Assembly (NCBI RefSeq): GCF_015693305.1
Contig: NZ_CP065140.1
Location: 186,001 to 250,000 of the forward strand
DNA from: Sphingobium sp. Cam5-1
Lineage (GTDB): Bacteria; Pseudomonadota; Alphaproteobacteria; Sphingomonadales; Sphingomonadaceae
Length of the DNA stretch: 64,000 nt
Direction of reading: 5' to 3'
The first letter of the stretch is position 1, and each line of letters begins with the position of its first letter. Position numbers and translations under genes: made by a program. A model generated the notes under the pieces. It did not search any database and had not been told where the DNA came from. It worked only from the letters and a program-made list of their open reading frames with translations. Below are positions 1 to 8,587 of the stretch, piece by piece.

Positions 1-917
1 GCGTTAGCCTCGCCAACAGGCATGTTCTTCCAGACACCAAGGCCAAACAGGCCATGCAGATCGATAACCCTATCGGCTGACACTGATCCTGCCAGGCTCG
101 CGAGAGCCTGGGATGTTACGCCGTCGGAAGACGCTTGCGCCGCAGACAGGAGAAGATCCTTCATGCTGGCCTTTTCCTCCAGCACTCTCCCATAGGTGAT
201 GTCGGCCTTGGTTCTGCCAACCCCATTCACAAGGCCCAGATTGACCGCCAGGCGATCGAAGAAATTGCCAGCATCGACATTATGCTGCATCATCGCGATG
301 ACTTGCTCATCTGTGAGGGCAAGCGTTATGCCAAGAAGTTGGCCGAGCAGTTTGTTGACGCTCTGCAGGAGGCCCCCCACGAGCTTGGTGCCGTCTGTTC
401 CAAGGATATTTCCCGTCGTGGCAATACCGGCTTCATCGAGACGGGCGGCCGTGGCAGTTGCGGCGAGCTTAGGAATGGGATTGAAGCTGCCAAGCACGTT
501 GGTCAGGAAGCGCGTACTGTCTTTCGTGGCTGTGACGCGGACAGCATTGGCCTGGGGATCCGTTGAAATGGAACCGGGACAATTGGCCGTGGGCCCGATG
601 AATCGCGCTTTGGGATCTGCGATATTCTGGTCAGCACAATAGCGCCCGAGTTTGACATCATTCGGGTTGATAAGTCCGGGAAAGCCATTTTTGCCGAGAT
701 AGTTGTTGGCGCGATTATAGGCATCGTTCGGGTTGACTGCCGCGGCGAGCGCAGCGGCCTCCGTGGCGGTGCGGAGCTGTTGGTTCTGAACATAATAGAG
801 CCCGACATCGAGTGCGAAACCGGCAGCCCCAATCAAGGGAACTGCAAGCGCTGCCACCATCGGGGTGACAGCAGCTCGCTCGTCGCGCCAGAATGCGAGG
901 AGCCGCCGCCCCATCAT
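1..917 (-). CDS. tadG: TadG-like Flp pilus assembly protein (partial, C-terminus beyond window)
   Basis: The frame is open from an ATG at 917 to the window edge, so at least 305 residues are present and the C-terminus is missing. The N-terminus is short and basic and ends in a charged stretch (FWRDERAAVTP). It is followed by one hydrophobic segment (about residues 20-45, MVAALAVPLIGAAGFALDVG) and then YYVQNQQLRTATEAAALAAA. This is the typical start of TadG/TadE-type pseudopilin-like proteins, which are thought to be membrane-anchored and help assemble the Flp pilus. The start overlaps the stop of the upstream small gene (ATGATG). It is the most distal gene of the operon seen here. The family call rests on the N-terminal pattern and operon position. 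Confidence 0.8.
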   Translation of the reverse strand, partial: MMGRRLLAFWRDERAAVTPMVAALAVPLIGAAGFALDVGLYYVQNQQLRTATEAAALAAAVNPNDAYNRANNYLGKNGFPGLINPNDVKLGRYCADQNIADPKARFIGPTANCPGSISTDPQANAVRVTATKDSTRFLTNVLGSFNPIPKLAATATAARLDEAGIATTGNILGTDGTKLVGGLLQSVNKLLGQLLGITLALTDEQVIAMMQHNVDAGNFFDRLAVNLGLVNGVGRTKADITYGRVLEEKASMKDLLLSAAQASSDGVTSQALASLAGSVSADRVIDLHGLFGLGVWKNMPVGEAN

Positions 918-1153
918 CGGGCGTTCGATCCACCACTGGAATCCGGCTTCTCGAGCATCTTGCCGATCGACCCAAGATATCGCCTGTAGATGGCCTCCGC
1001 TGCTGAAGCCTCGAGGCGGATATCCTCCTCGGACCGCGGCTGCGCGCGCAATTGCCATTCGACGACCGACCGCGCCTCGCTCTCGATGGGCAAGGGGGCT
1101 GGCGGGGCAGGGGTTGCGGCCGGAGCAGCGGCGAGAATGAAAAGTGCCAGCAT
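914..1153 (-). CDS. small putative exported protein in the tad operon
   Basis: A 79-residue protein with a hydrophobic, signal-like N-terminus (MLALFILAAAPAATPAPPAP) followed by a mostly charged helical part (SEEDIRLEASAAEAIYRRYLGSIG). It lies between tadD and tadG in the same direction, and its stop overlaps the tadG start. I do not recognise a family. Position suggests a small periplasmic or membrane-associated accessory protein of the pilus. It could also be a divergent remnant of another tad gene. No TadE or TadF candidate is present elsewhere in the window. Confidence 0.6.
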   Translation of the reverse strand: MLALFILAAAPAATPAPPAPLPIESEARSVVEWQLRAQPRSEEDIRLEASAAEAIYRRYLGSIGKMLEKPDSSGGSNAR

Positions 1154-1156
1154 GGA

Positions 1157-1825
1157 TCAGCTTCCTTTGCCTTGTGCTCGCGGGAGAGACAGGTGAATGC
1201 GTTCGACCTCGGCCAGGAGCGTCTTGCGCAGATTGGCACGGACGTCGGTATCGCGGATGCCCTGGAGGGCCCGGTTGGCCTCCGCGCGCTGACCGGCGGC
1301 GAGAAGGGCGAGAATGAGATTGTTGCGGATGACTTCGTCGCCAGGGGCCAGATCGGCAGCACCCTTCAGGGCATCGACCGCCTCGCTGTATCGTCCGACG
1401 CGTAGAAACGCATAGCCAAGGGCATTGCGAATGAAGGGATCTGCCGGGCGGGCTGTGCGTGCGGTCTGATAGTAAGCGGTTGCGCCGGTCCAATCATTCC
1501 CGGCGGCCGCGACATGGCCACGGACGGCGCTAACTGTACCATTCCGGTCGTCCGGAAGGGCCTGCGCCAAGGTGCCGGCTTCCTCGACTCTGCCGAGGTC
1601 AAGAAGGCTGTTCACGCGAAGGATGCGTGCTTCAAGGTCGTGGGGATAGCGCCGTTCGAAGTCATCGAGATAGGCGAGGGCTGCCCGGGGTCGACCATCG
1701 ATCCGTGCCTGTTGGATGAGCTGAAGGTAGAGCGGGCGGGTCGAAGGCACATCGTCTGGCGCCCGCGCTGCCTGGAGCGGCGCGCTTAGGGCGAGCGCAA
1801 GGATAGGAAGAATAGCGCCTTTCAT
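1157..1825 (-). CDS. tadD: TPR-repeat pilus assembly protein TadD
   Basis: 222 residues with a signal-like N-terminus (MKGAILPILALALSAPLQAARA) and repeated TPR-like helical pairs, for example AYYQTARTARPADPFIRNAL and GYAFLRVGRYSEAVDALKGA (about residues 115-165), followed by LAPGDEVIRNNLILALLAAG. TadD proteins are periplasmic or outer-membrane-associated TPR proteins needed for Flp pilus production, probably as secretin pilotins or scaffolds. The start overlaps the tadC stop by 4 bases, which indicates translational coupling. Assignment rests on TPR content plus position directly after tadC. Confidence 0.85.
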   Translation of the reverse strand: MKGAILPILALALSAPLQAARAPDDVPSTRPLYLQLIQQARIDGRPRAALAYLDDFERRYPHDLEARILRVNSLLDLGRVEEAGTLAQALPDDRNGTVSAVRGHVAAAGNDWTGATAYYQTARTARPADPFIRNALGYAFLRVGRYSEAVDALKGAADLAPGDEVIRNNLILALLAAGQRAEANRALQGIRDTDVRANLRKTLLAEVERIHLSLPRAQGKGS

Positions 1826-2709
1826 TGGTTCATGCCCCGCAACGTATCGAAGATTGTCACGACTGGTGGCCCGGCGAGGACGATGAAAAGCCCGGGCATG
1901 AAAAAGACGATCATGAGGACCACCATCTTGACGGTGATCTTGCCCATTGCCTCGCGTGCCCGCGCGACGCGCTGCTGGGTAAATTCCCGAATGAACTCCC
2001 GAAGGGCGGGGGCCAGTTCGATGCCCTGGAACAGGGCCTGGCGGAAGAGCGCGGCAAGCTCACGCGCTCCCTTGACCGCGACGCGTGAGGCCCAGCGGTC
2101 GAGCGCTGCCTCATAGGTCATCCCGCGATCGATATCGGCAACAAGGTTCGCGATGAGAACGGCATGGTTGGGAACCGCTACGATTTCATCGCGCGCGATC
2201 GAACGGAAGCATTGATCAAGCGACACGCCGCTTTCGAGCATCATCAGCATGAGGTCGAGGAGGAAGGGGAACTCGGCGGTGATTTTGTGGGCGCGGGCGG
2301 CGGCAAAGATCTGCAGCACCTGCTTGGAGGCGATGAAGGCTAACCCGGCACCGATCAGTGGCAGGATGGGCCGCGCGAACAGGCTTCCCCAAAGGACATG
2401 GCTCAGGAGCAGAAGGCAAAAGGCCGTGCCAAGCGTCGCGCCGAGGCGAATCCATACGAAATGTTCGACCGCGCGGGGGCCCTGGAAGCCTGCCAGCCGC
2501 AGCTTGTCCTCGATCTCCGTTCGATCGCGGCCCTTTGCGGAGATGAAAGCCGGCAGCCGGATGGCCCGCCGCGGCTCGCGGGTCTCACCGACACGGGCGG
2601 ACAGGCGCGCTTCCAGACGCTGTTCCGCCAGAAGTGCTTTACCGCCGTGGAATGCCGCCACGAGGCCGGCGAGCGCCAGGGCCATGCAGAGGAGGGCGAG
2701 CGCGCTCAA
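1822..2709 (-). CDS. tadC: Tad pilus inner-membrane platform protein TadC
   Basis: 295 residues of the type II secretion F (GspF/TadC) family. There is an N-terminal hydrophobic helix (about 1-20), a basic cytoplasmic stretch, two hydrophobic segments around 88-130, the family region EFPFLLDLMLMMLESGVSLD (about 145-165), and a C-terminal segment MVVLMIVFFMPGLFIVLAGP. TadC pairs with TadB in the inner membrane to form the platform on which the TadA ATPase acts. It overlaps tadB upstream and tadD downstream by 4 bases each, so the three are co-translated. Confidence 0.92.
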   Translation of the reverse strand: MSALALLCMALALAGLVAAFHGGKALLAEQRLEARLSARVGETREPRRAIRLPAFISAKGRDRTEIEDKLRLAGFQGPRAVEHFVWIRLGATLGTAFCLLLLSHVLWGSLFARPILPLIGAGLAFIASKQVLQIFAAARAHKITAEFPFLLDLMLMMLESGVSLDQCFRSIARDEIVAVPNHAVLIANLVADIDRGMTYEAALDRWASRVAVKGARELAALFRQALFQGIELAPALREFIREFTQQRVARAREAMGKITVKMVVLMIVFFMPGLFIVLAGPPVVTIFDTLRGMNQ

Positions 2710-3608
2710 AAGGAGAGCCTCATCATGCGACGCATGACCATGACGCCCGAGCCTTGAAGAACTACAGCGGCAAGTGCGAGCGTATGTCCTCGCGGATCAT
2801 GAATGAAGAAAGCCGGATAGGTTGGATTGAGGGAGAATAATACGGCGACAGCAACAAAGGGTATGGCGATCAGCACACGTCCGCTGACCCGGGCTTCGGA
2901 GGTCGCTGCCAATAGATCGCGTTTGATGCGGATGCGTTCGCGCAGGATGTTCGACAGGTTCTGCAGGATCGTCGTGATCGAACCGCCAAAGCGGCTGTTG
3001 GTCCGGATCGCGGCGGCAAGCATGGAAATCTCGGCGATATGCAACCGGTCGGCCTGTTGCTGCATCGCTTCGGCAACCGGAGCGCCCAGTTCAAGCTTGC
3101 GCGCAACGGGGCCCAGGAAGGAACGGACAATCTCCGGCGCTTCGTGAAGCGCGCGCTCGATCGCCTGGCTAAGGGAGCTTCCGACCGTCTGCATCTGGCG
3201 AACGGCATCGATATAATGCGGGAGCGCCTCGATCAGCGCGGATGTCCGCTGATAGGCTCTGTGCCGGATCCAGAAGAGCAGGACGGCGGGAGGGGCCAGG
3301 AGGAGCAGGAGCGCGACGACAGGACCGGCGAGCAGAAGCGCGAACAGGGCCACGAGGAGGAGGACGCCAGCGGCGATGCCGAGCGCGCGCATCGTGAATT
3401 CGACCTGCGCCTGGGCGAGCAACGGCGCCAGCATCTCGGGCACCGTGACGGGCGCCAAAAGTGGCGAAGCCGTCGGCGCCCGCGCGGCAATGCCGTTGAG
3501 GCGCCGGTCCAGTCTCGCCTGGTTCCGGCGCTGCTCGGTCAGGACGAGATAGCCTATGCCCGCCAGGACCAGGAGCCCCAGGATCAGGAAGGCGACGCCG
3601 CTCAGCAC
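2706..3608 (-). CDS. tadB: Tad pilus inner-membrane platform protein TadB
   Basis: 300 residues of the GspF/TadB family. An N-terminal hydrophobic helix ([20 protein letters not shown]) is followed by two closely spaced membrane segments around 75-110. The conserved region EALPHYIDAVRQMQTVGSSL (about 125-145) follows, with a C-terminal segment near 245-265. TadB is the partner of TadC in the assembly platform. It overlaps cpaF by 7 bases and tadC by 4 bases. Confidence 0.92.
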   Translation of the reverse strand: MLSGVAFLILGLLVLAGIGYLVLTEQRRNQARLDRRLNGIAARAPTASPLLAPVTVPEMLAPLLAQAQVEFTMRALGIAAGVLLLVALFALLLAGPVVALLLLLAPPAVLLFWIRHRAYQRTSALIEALPHYIDAVRQMQTVGSSLSQAIERALHEAPEIVRSFLGPVARKLELGAPVAEAMQQQADRLHIAEISMLAAAIRTNSRFGGSITTILQNLSNILRERIRIKRDLLAATSEARVSGRVLIAIPFVAVAVLFSLNPTYPAFFIHDPRGHTLALAAVVLQGSGVMVMRRMMRLSF

Positions 3609-4948
3609 AGGCTTTCCCCAACGGAACCAGGAACATAGTCCTTGAGGCGATGGGCGAAGAAGGGACGGGGCGAGAGCGTGCGGAACTCCCCCTTGCCCGA
3701 CATGGGAGGCTGCTCGTCGAAGCAGAACAGTTCGTTGAGCGAATAGGCTTCGCCTTCCAGGCCGGTTACCTCCACGATCGAGACGATGCGCCGGCTCCCA
3801 TTGGCGAGGCGCTGGATCTGGACGATGATGTGAACGCTGTTGGCGATGAAACGGCGGATCGCGCGAACGTCGTTCTGGAGGCCCGCAAAGCCCAGAAGCA
3901 TCTCCAGCCGGGCGAAGGCATCGCGCGGCGTATTGCCGTGCAGGGTCGCCATCGAGCCGTCATGACCCGTCGACATAGCCTGCAGCATCTCGACCGCTTC
4001 GACGCCCCGGACCTCTCCCAGGATGATGCGATCAGGACGCATGCGCAGCGCGTTGCGGACCAGTTCGCGCGCGCTCACCTCGCGGCTGCCGTCATGATTG
4101 GGCGCCCGCGTTTCCAGGCGGACGACATGCTCCTGCCGCAGCTGCAGCTCGGCTGCGTCCTCGATCGTGATCAGCCGCTCATGATCGTCGATGAAGGTCG
4201 AGAGCATGTTGAGAAGCGTCGACTTGCCCGCGCCGGTGCCGCCGCAGATGAGAATGTTCAGCCGGGACCGCACCGCTGCTGCAAGATAGGCCGCCATGTC
4301 GGCGCTCATGGCCTGCCGTTCGACGAAATCCTCGATCGTGCGCGCCTGCAGGCGGAACTTGCGGATCGACAGGAGCGGGCCGTCAAGCGCAATGGGGGGG
4401 ATGACGATGTTGACACGCGAGCCATCGGGCAGCCGGGCATCGACATAGGGCGATGCCTCATCGACGCGTCGGCCAATAGGCCCGACGATTCGCTGGATGA
4501 TGTTCATGACATGGGCGTCATCGCGAAAGCGGGTTTCCACCTTTTCAAGAAGGCCTGCGCGTTCGGCGTAAATGGCGTTGGGTCCGTTGACGATAATGTC
4601 ATCGATGGTCGGATCGCGCAGCAGTGGCGCAAGCGGGCCAAGGCCCACGACCTCGTCTTCGACATCCTCGATCAGCAGCAGGCGCTCGGCTGAATTGAGC
4701 GCGAGCTGCCCGCGCCGGCTTCTGCTGGTGATGACGAGTTCGATTTCTTCGCGCAGGGCGCGGCGTTCGAGCGATTCGGCCGTATTGCCGCGCGCTTCGA
4801 GCTGCTCGATGACCTGTTGGCAGGTCTGGGCCTTGGCGGCCTGGTAGCTGTCGCTCATGCGCTGGGCGGCCGAGGGCGCGATGGTCGTGGGACGCGCGGT
4901 TCCCGGGGTTCCCGCGACGGGAGCGGTTTCTTCGGTGAGAAGGCTCAT
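3602..4948 (-). CDS. cpaF: Tad pilus assembly ATPase CpaF/TadA
   Basis: 448 residues from the ATG at 4948. An upstream in-frame start exists but lies inside cpaE, and the chosen start overlaps the cpaE stop by 4 bases. The VirB11/PilT-type secretion ATPase core is clear: [15 protein letters not shown] (about 116-130), Walker [10 protein letters not shown] (about 236-244), an Asp-box region [20 protein letters not shown], Walker B-like [11 protein letters not shown], and a His-box region [13 protein letters not shown]. This cytoplasmic hexamer powers Flp pilin polymerisation. The N-terminal 60 residues are variable and low in motifs, as usual in this family. Confidence 0.95.
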   Translation of the reverse strand: MSLLTEETAPVAGTPGTARPTTIAPSAAQRMSDSYQAAKAQTCQQVIEQLEARGNTAESLERRALREEIELVITSRSRRGQLALNSAERLLLIEDVEDEVVGLGPLAPLLRDPTIDDIIVNGPNAIYAERAGLLEKVETRFRDDAHVMNIIQRIVGPIGRRVDEASPYVDARLPDGSRVNIVIPPIALDGPLLSIRKFRLQARTIEDFVERQAMSADMAAYLAAAVRSRLNILICGGTGAGKSTLLNMLSTFIDDHERLITIEDAAELQLRQEHVVRLETRAPNHDGSREVSARELVRNALRMRPDRIILGEVRGVEAVEMLQAMSTGHDGSMATLHGNTPRDAFARLEMLLGFAGLQNDVRAIRRFIANSVHIIVQIQRLANGSRRIVSIVEVTGLEGEAYSLNELFCFDEQPPMSGKGEFRTLSPRPFFAHRLKDYVPGSVGESLC

Positions 4949-6114
4949 GGCCGGCGCTCCAGCTTCCGCAGGACGCCGCGGCGCAACTGCTGGATGGCGC
5001 CGAGCGCACCCTTTGCCTGATGAGGCCGAGCGCCACAGGCCCGGCGAAGGGCCTGCTGATAGGCGCCCCCGTCCGGGGCGATCCCGAGCGGCTGTCCCGC
5101 GTTGAGGGCATTGCGGCTTTGCGCGCGATCGACCGGCAGGGGCATCATGGATCCCGTGCCCAGCGCATCGGCCATGCGGCGCCCGTCGAGCAGCACTGTT
5201 GGCTGATGATCCCAGACAAGCAGCCGCATCCGCTCGAGCGTGGCGTGATCGGGGCTGATGCGGTCGAGGAGACGACGCGCGGCCTCGAGTTCGCGGATCG
5301 ACTGGGCGCAGACGATGTCGACCTGGTCGGCAAGAAGCGCCAGTTCGCGCAGCAGGCCGCCGTGACGAAGGCTCCCCGCGCAAAAGACGACTTCGCTCGA
5401 GCAGGCCCGCAGCAGCCGGACGAGCGCCGCGATATCGGTAGGGGCGATGCCCGCGGGTTCCGCTCCGGTGCCGCCATCGAAGGTAAGCAGTCCAAGACCG
5501 CTGGCCGCGTGGCGGGCGAGCGCGCTGGAAAGCAAGCTTGCATCGAGACGCTCGATGTCCGCGATGGCAGAAGCCAGGCCATAGGTCACGTCGAGGTCGA
5601 GATAGGCCGCAGCGGCGCTGGTCGGGAGCGAGCAGTCGATCAGCAGGCTGGGCTGGCGGTCCGCGCTCCGGATGAGCGCCATGTCGCTCGCCACCATGGC
5701 GGTTGCTTCCTGATCGACCCCCAGGACCAGCGTGAGCCGTCCCCCGGTGCTTTGCTGGGCGATCGTCGCGTTGAGCAGGCGGGACAGAACATTGGCGATC
5801 TCCGCCCCTTCAGCGTCGCGCGCGATCACATCCTTGGCGCCCGCCCTGACGGCGTGCAGTATCTGTTCGCTGTCCTGTTCGTCGGTCGCAAGCACGATCG
5901 AGCGGCCCGCCGCCTGATCCGCAACGGCGCTGATCGATGCGGCGAGGGACCGGTCGGACGGGAGCGCCGAGCGGTCCATCACGATGACGCCGGGGCGGGT
6001 GAGAGGCTCGGCGTCGAGCGACTGGACCATCCTGACATCAACGCGTTGCCCCATGGCATCGCCAATGCGCTGGGCCAGCATCCGATCGATGGAGAGCAGC
6101 AGGATTTCGGCCAT
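4945..6114 (-). CDS. cpaE: pilus assembly protein CpaE/TadZ
   Basis: 389 residues. The N-terminal 115 residues look like a receiver-type fold (MAEILLLSIDRMLAQRIGDA, VIVMDRSALPSD, IVLATDEQD). The rest matches a MinD/ParA-like fold (LTLVLGVDQEATAMVASDMA, LLIDCSLPTSAAAAYLDLDV, and late VDIVCAQSIRELEAARRLLD). TadZ/CpaE localises the Tad machine at the pole. The deviant Walker A loop (normally KGGxGxST) is not recognisable: the equivalent position reads GVDQEATA, so ATP binding is doubtful. It is followed with a 4-base overlap by cpaF. Confidence 0.85.
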   Translation of the reverse strand: MAEILLLSIDRMLAQRIGDAMGQRVDVRMVQSLDAEPLTRPGVIVMDRSALPSDRSLAASISAVADQAAGRSIVLATDEQDSEQILHAVRAGAKDVIARDAEGAEIANVLSRLLNATIAQQSTGGRLTLVLGVDQEATAMVASDMALIRSADRQPSLLIDCSLPTSAAAAYLDLDVTYGLASAIADIERLDASLLSSALARHAASGLGLLTFDGGTGAEPAGIAPTDIAALVRLLRACSSEVVFCAGSLRHGGLLRELALLADQVDIVCAQSIRELEAARRLLDRISPDHATLERMRLLVWDHQPTVLLDGRRMADALGTGSMMPLPVDRAQSRNALNAGQPLGIAPDGGAYQQALRRACGARPHQAKGALGAIQQLRRGVLRKLERRP

Positions 6115-6115
6115 G

Positions 6116-7333
6116 TCAGCGCCTCACCACGCCGAAGGGGGCGGCATGTTGTTCAACGCCATCTGCTCCAGTGACCATGTCGGCGAGGCCCGGATCGACC
6201 GACGCCGTGGCGCTTCCCGGCAGCGGCGGCGCATCCTTGGCATCGACAGGCCCAACCAGGCGCGGCGTGGCGACGATGATGAGTTCCTGCCGTTCCTTCT
6301 GGGTCTGCTGGCGCTTGAAGAAGGCGCCGAGTATCGGCAGGTCGCCGAGCAGCGGTGTTTTCTCCTTGGAGACGTTGCTGCTGCTGTAGCTCAGGCCTGC
6401 AATGACGAAGCTCTGGCCGCTGCCCAGTTCCACCGTGGTCTCGGCCGATCGCCGTCGGATGCCGGGAACGACATAGCCCTGAAGCTGGACCCCGTTATTA
6501 TAGTCGAGCTCGCTCACCTCTGGTGCGATCTTCAGGACGATGCGATCCTTGGAAAGCACAAAGGGGGCCACCGATAGACGAACGCCAAATTCCTTGTACT
6601 GGATGGAAATGGTGCTGCCGGCTCCGCCCGACGATTGCGGAACGGGAACCGGGAATTCGCCGCCCGCAAGGAAGCTTGCCTGTTCGCCCGAGCGCACGAG
6701 CAGCGTGGGCTGCGCCAGAAGCTGGGAAAGGCCATTGGAGGAGAGCGCGCTCAATACGGCGCCAATGCCCCGATTGGGCGCGGAAAGGAAAAGATTGAAC
6801 GCGTTCTGGATGGGCGCTGTGGATTCGAGCGACAGATTGGGCGACATGGAGTAGCTGCTCAACGTGCTGGGCGAGACGATCGCGCCCTGCAGATCGCCGC
6901 TCAGCTTGGAGAAGTTGAAACCAAGGGCCTTGAGGGTCGACGCGGAAATGGCCGCAAACTGGACGTCGACCGCGACCACCTGCTCGCCGCGGGTCGAGAA
7001 ACTGGCAGGAAGAGCCTTGAGATCTCCGCCAGTCGAACCGGCAGCTGCGACCACGCTTACAGGCGTTTGGGCGATCAGGCGGCCGTTGATTCCATAGACA
7101 TTGACCGTCACCTCGCCAGGACCAATGCCCGTGATGCGGAGCGACTTTGCGGACGGGGCGGCGACCGACACGACGCCTTCCTTCTCGATCGCGATGCGGC
7201 CGATCGGCGATGGATAGGAGAAGGTCCGCTGTTGCCGGACAGAGATCGTTTCCCCGTCTTGCGCCCAAGCGGAATTGCTGGCCAGCAGGGGAGCGGTAAG
7301 GGCCATCAGCCCGGCGATACGCCAGTTGTTCAT
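6116..7333 (-). CDS. cpaC: Tad pilus outer-membrane secretin CpaC/RcpA
   Basis: 405 residues with a signal peptide (MNNWRIAGLMALTAPLLASNSAWA). The N-terminal domain typical of RcpA/CpaC follows (SPIGRIAIEKEGVVSVAAP, SLRITGIGPGEVTVNVYG). The C-terminal part is a secretin domain (LAQPTLLVRSGEQASFLAGG, GVQLQGYVVPGIRRRSAETT, VELGSGQSFVIAGL, LLGDLPILGAFFKRQQTQKE, ELIIVATPRLV). It forms the outer-membrane pore for the Flp pilus. It overlaps cpaB by 4 bases and lies one base before cpaE. Confidence 0.94.
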   Translation of the reverse strand: MNNWRIAGLMALTAPLLASNSAWAQDGETISVRQQRTFSYPSPIGRIAIEKEGVVSVAAPSAKSLRITGIGPGEVTVNVYGINGRLIAQTPVSVVAAAGSTGGDLKALPASFSTRGEQVVAVDVQFAAISASTLKALGFNFSKLSGDLQGAIVSPSTLSSYSMSPNLSLESTAPIQNAFNLFLSAPNRGIGAVLSALSSNGLSQLLAQPTLLVRSGEQASFLAGGEFPVPVPQSSGGAGSTISIQYKEFGVRLSVAPFVLSKDRIVLKIAPEVSELDYNNGVQLQGYVVPGIRRRSAETTVELGSGQSFVIAGLSYSSSNVSKEKTPLLGDLPILGAFFKRQQTQKERQELIIVATPRLVGPVDAKDAPPLPGSATASVDPGLADMVTGADGVEQHAAPFGVVRR

Positions 7334-8244
7334 CGCGCAGTGCTCCCGGAATAGATGACCTCGCGGCGGTCTCCCACGAGCAGTTCGATGGCGTGCGACG
7401 GCTGCCGCGCAGCGCGTTTGGGCTGCGCGGCAGCGCGCGGTGGCGGTGCTGTCGCGTCGCGCTCGCCCGGTGCGGCGAGCGAGGGCCTGGAGGTCATCGC
7501 GGCCACGGCGACCTTCTGATCATCGATGGGATTGCGAAGCGAAAGATAGAGGCCTCCCGTGCTCTTGGCGAGCGACAGGGTCGAGACCTGTTCGGGCGTG
7601 AGGGCAAGGGTGACGGTGCGGGCGGGAGGCTGCGGCGTGCTCTGCTGGCCGTCGGGGCCGGTCTTCTGGTTTGTCCCGACCACAAGCTCGCCGACAGCGA
7701 GGACCTGAACCATCTGGAGGAGCGTTTCGGCGCGGCTTCGGCCCATCCCGCGTGCGCCGCTGATGGCGTCGGCGCCCGGATAGATCACCTGGACATCGAC
7801 GCGGTCTCCTGGCCTTACCAGCCCGGCCACCGCGATTTCGGCGGTGGTGTCGATGCTGACCGCGCGCATGCCGATGGGCACCCGGATAGCCAGCTTCGTC
7901 TCAGCGCCCACTGCGTCGCGCGCCACAAGCATGTTGGCTGCGATGTCACGCGTGGCGACCTTGCCGATCACTTCGGGGGCTGTCGCGGCATAGGGATAGC
8001 GCTGCGGATCGCCTGGCCTGTTGCGGACCATGTCCGCGGTGATTGTCTCTCCGGTCCTGATGGGCCGCACGGCCGAGAGAAATACAGGCGACGGCGCCGT
8101 TGCCGCAGCTTGGCGGGACGGACTGGCAGCCTGTGCCGGAGACGGCGGTGTGCGCGTCAGCTCCCTGATGCCGAGGACCAGAAAACAGGCCGCAACCATC
8201 AGCCCGACGAAAACCGTCACTCTAGCCCGCATTCCCAGGCGCAT
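7330..8244 (-). CDS. cpaB: Flp pilus assembly protein CpaB/RcpC
   Basis: 304 residues from the ATG at 8244. This start is preferred over one 60 bases upstream because AAAGGGGGG lies just before it. There is one N-terminal membrane helix (VTVFVGLMVAACFLVLGI), a SAF domain (TGETITADMVRNRPGD, IGKVATRDIAANMLVARDAV), then VPIGMRAVSIDTTAEIAVAG and LVRPGDRVDVQVIY, all characteristic of CpaB. It is a periplasmic partner of the secretin. It is the first gene of the operon, and a promoter is expected in the 340 bases upstream. Confidence 0.93.
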   Translation of the reverse strand: MRLGMRARVTVFVGLMVAACFLVLGIRELTRTPPSPAQAASPSRQAAATAPSPVFLSAVRPIRTGETITADMVRNRPGDPQRYPYAATAPEVIGKVATRDIAANMLVARDAVGAETKLAIRVPIGMRAVSIDTTAEIAVAGLVRPGDRVDVQVIYPGADAISGARGMGRSRAETLLQMVQVLAVGELVVGTNQKTGPDGQQSTPQPPARTVTLALTPEQVSTLSLAKSTGGLYLSLRNPIDDQKVAVAAMTSRPSLAAPGERDATAPPPRAAAQPKRAARQPSHAIELLVGDRREVIYSGSTAR

Positions 8245-8587
8245 TCGGCCCCCCTTTGCGCATACGCAAAAATCCGCCCGACGGGCATGAATATTACGAA
8301 TCAATAGAACGGTCGCCGTTCAGCACGGTTAAGTAACCGTTCAGCGCAGAATCAGGGAATGGAGATGGAACCATTTTGATTGTAACGCCGGAATTGCGCA
8401 AAAATGACGGTCATTCCATGGGAGTTGCGTATATAGAAAGCATGATTGCGTCCGGATGCTATATGACCGTTTCCCAATCCTTGACGTTCGGGACATGAAA
8501 ATGGGTATTGGGGAGCATTCATGCCGTTCCTGTTGCAAGCTGGGGCTTTTCAAGGTCACGGCTTGGACATCCCTCTAAACCTGAGCA
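8245..8587. promoter_or_regulatory. divergent intergenic region carrying the tad operon promoter
   Basis: This gap separates cpaB (minus) from the REC-EAL gene (plus). It is AT-richer than its surroundings. It holds a 9-base direct repeat CCGTTCAGC at 8316-8324 and 8337-8345, exactly 21 bases apart. It also holds an inverted repeat (arms ACGGTTA / TAACCGT, 8325-8340). TTAA at 8329-8332 followed after 7 bases by TTCA is one mismatch from a CtrA box. No reading frame here looks coding. Promoter function is inferred. Confidence 0.6.
8316..8345. promoter_or_regulatory. direct and inverted repeats, candidate operator for the tad operon
   Basis: Two copies of CCGTTCAGC lie two helical turns apart and flank a hairpin-like repeat ACGGTTA-AG-TAACCGT. 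The site lies about 72-101 bases upstream of the cpaB start. The arrangement suggests a dimeric regulator binding one face of the DNA. The overlapping TTAA-N7-TTCA hints at CtrA, which controls tad genes in other alphaproteobacteria. Confidence 0.4.

Noticed and set aside
3650..6174. Plus-strand frames of 347 and 384 codons
   Set aside because: They are antisense to cpaF and cpaE, which carry clear family motifs and operon overlaps.
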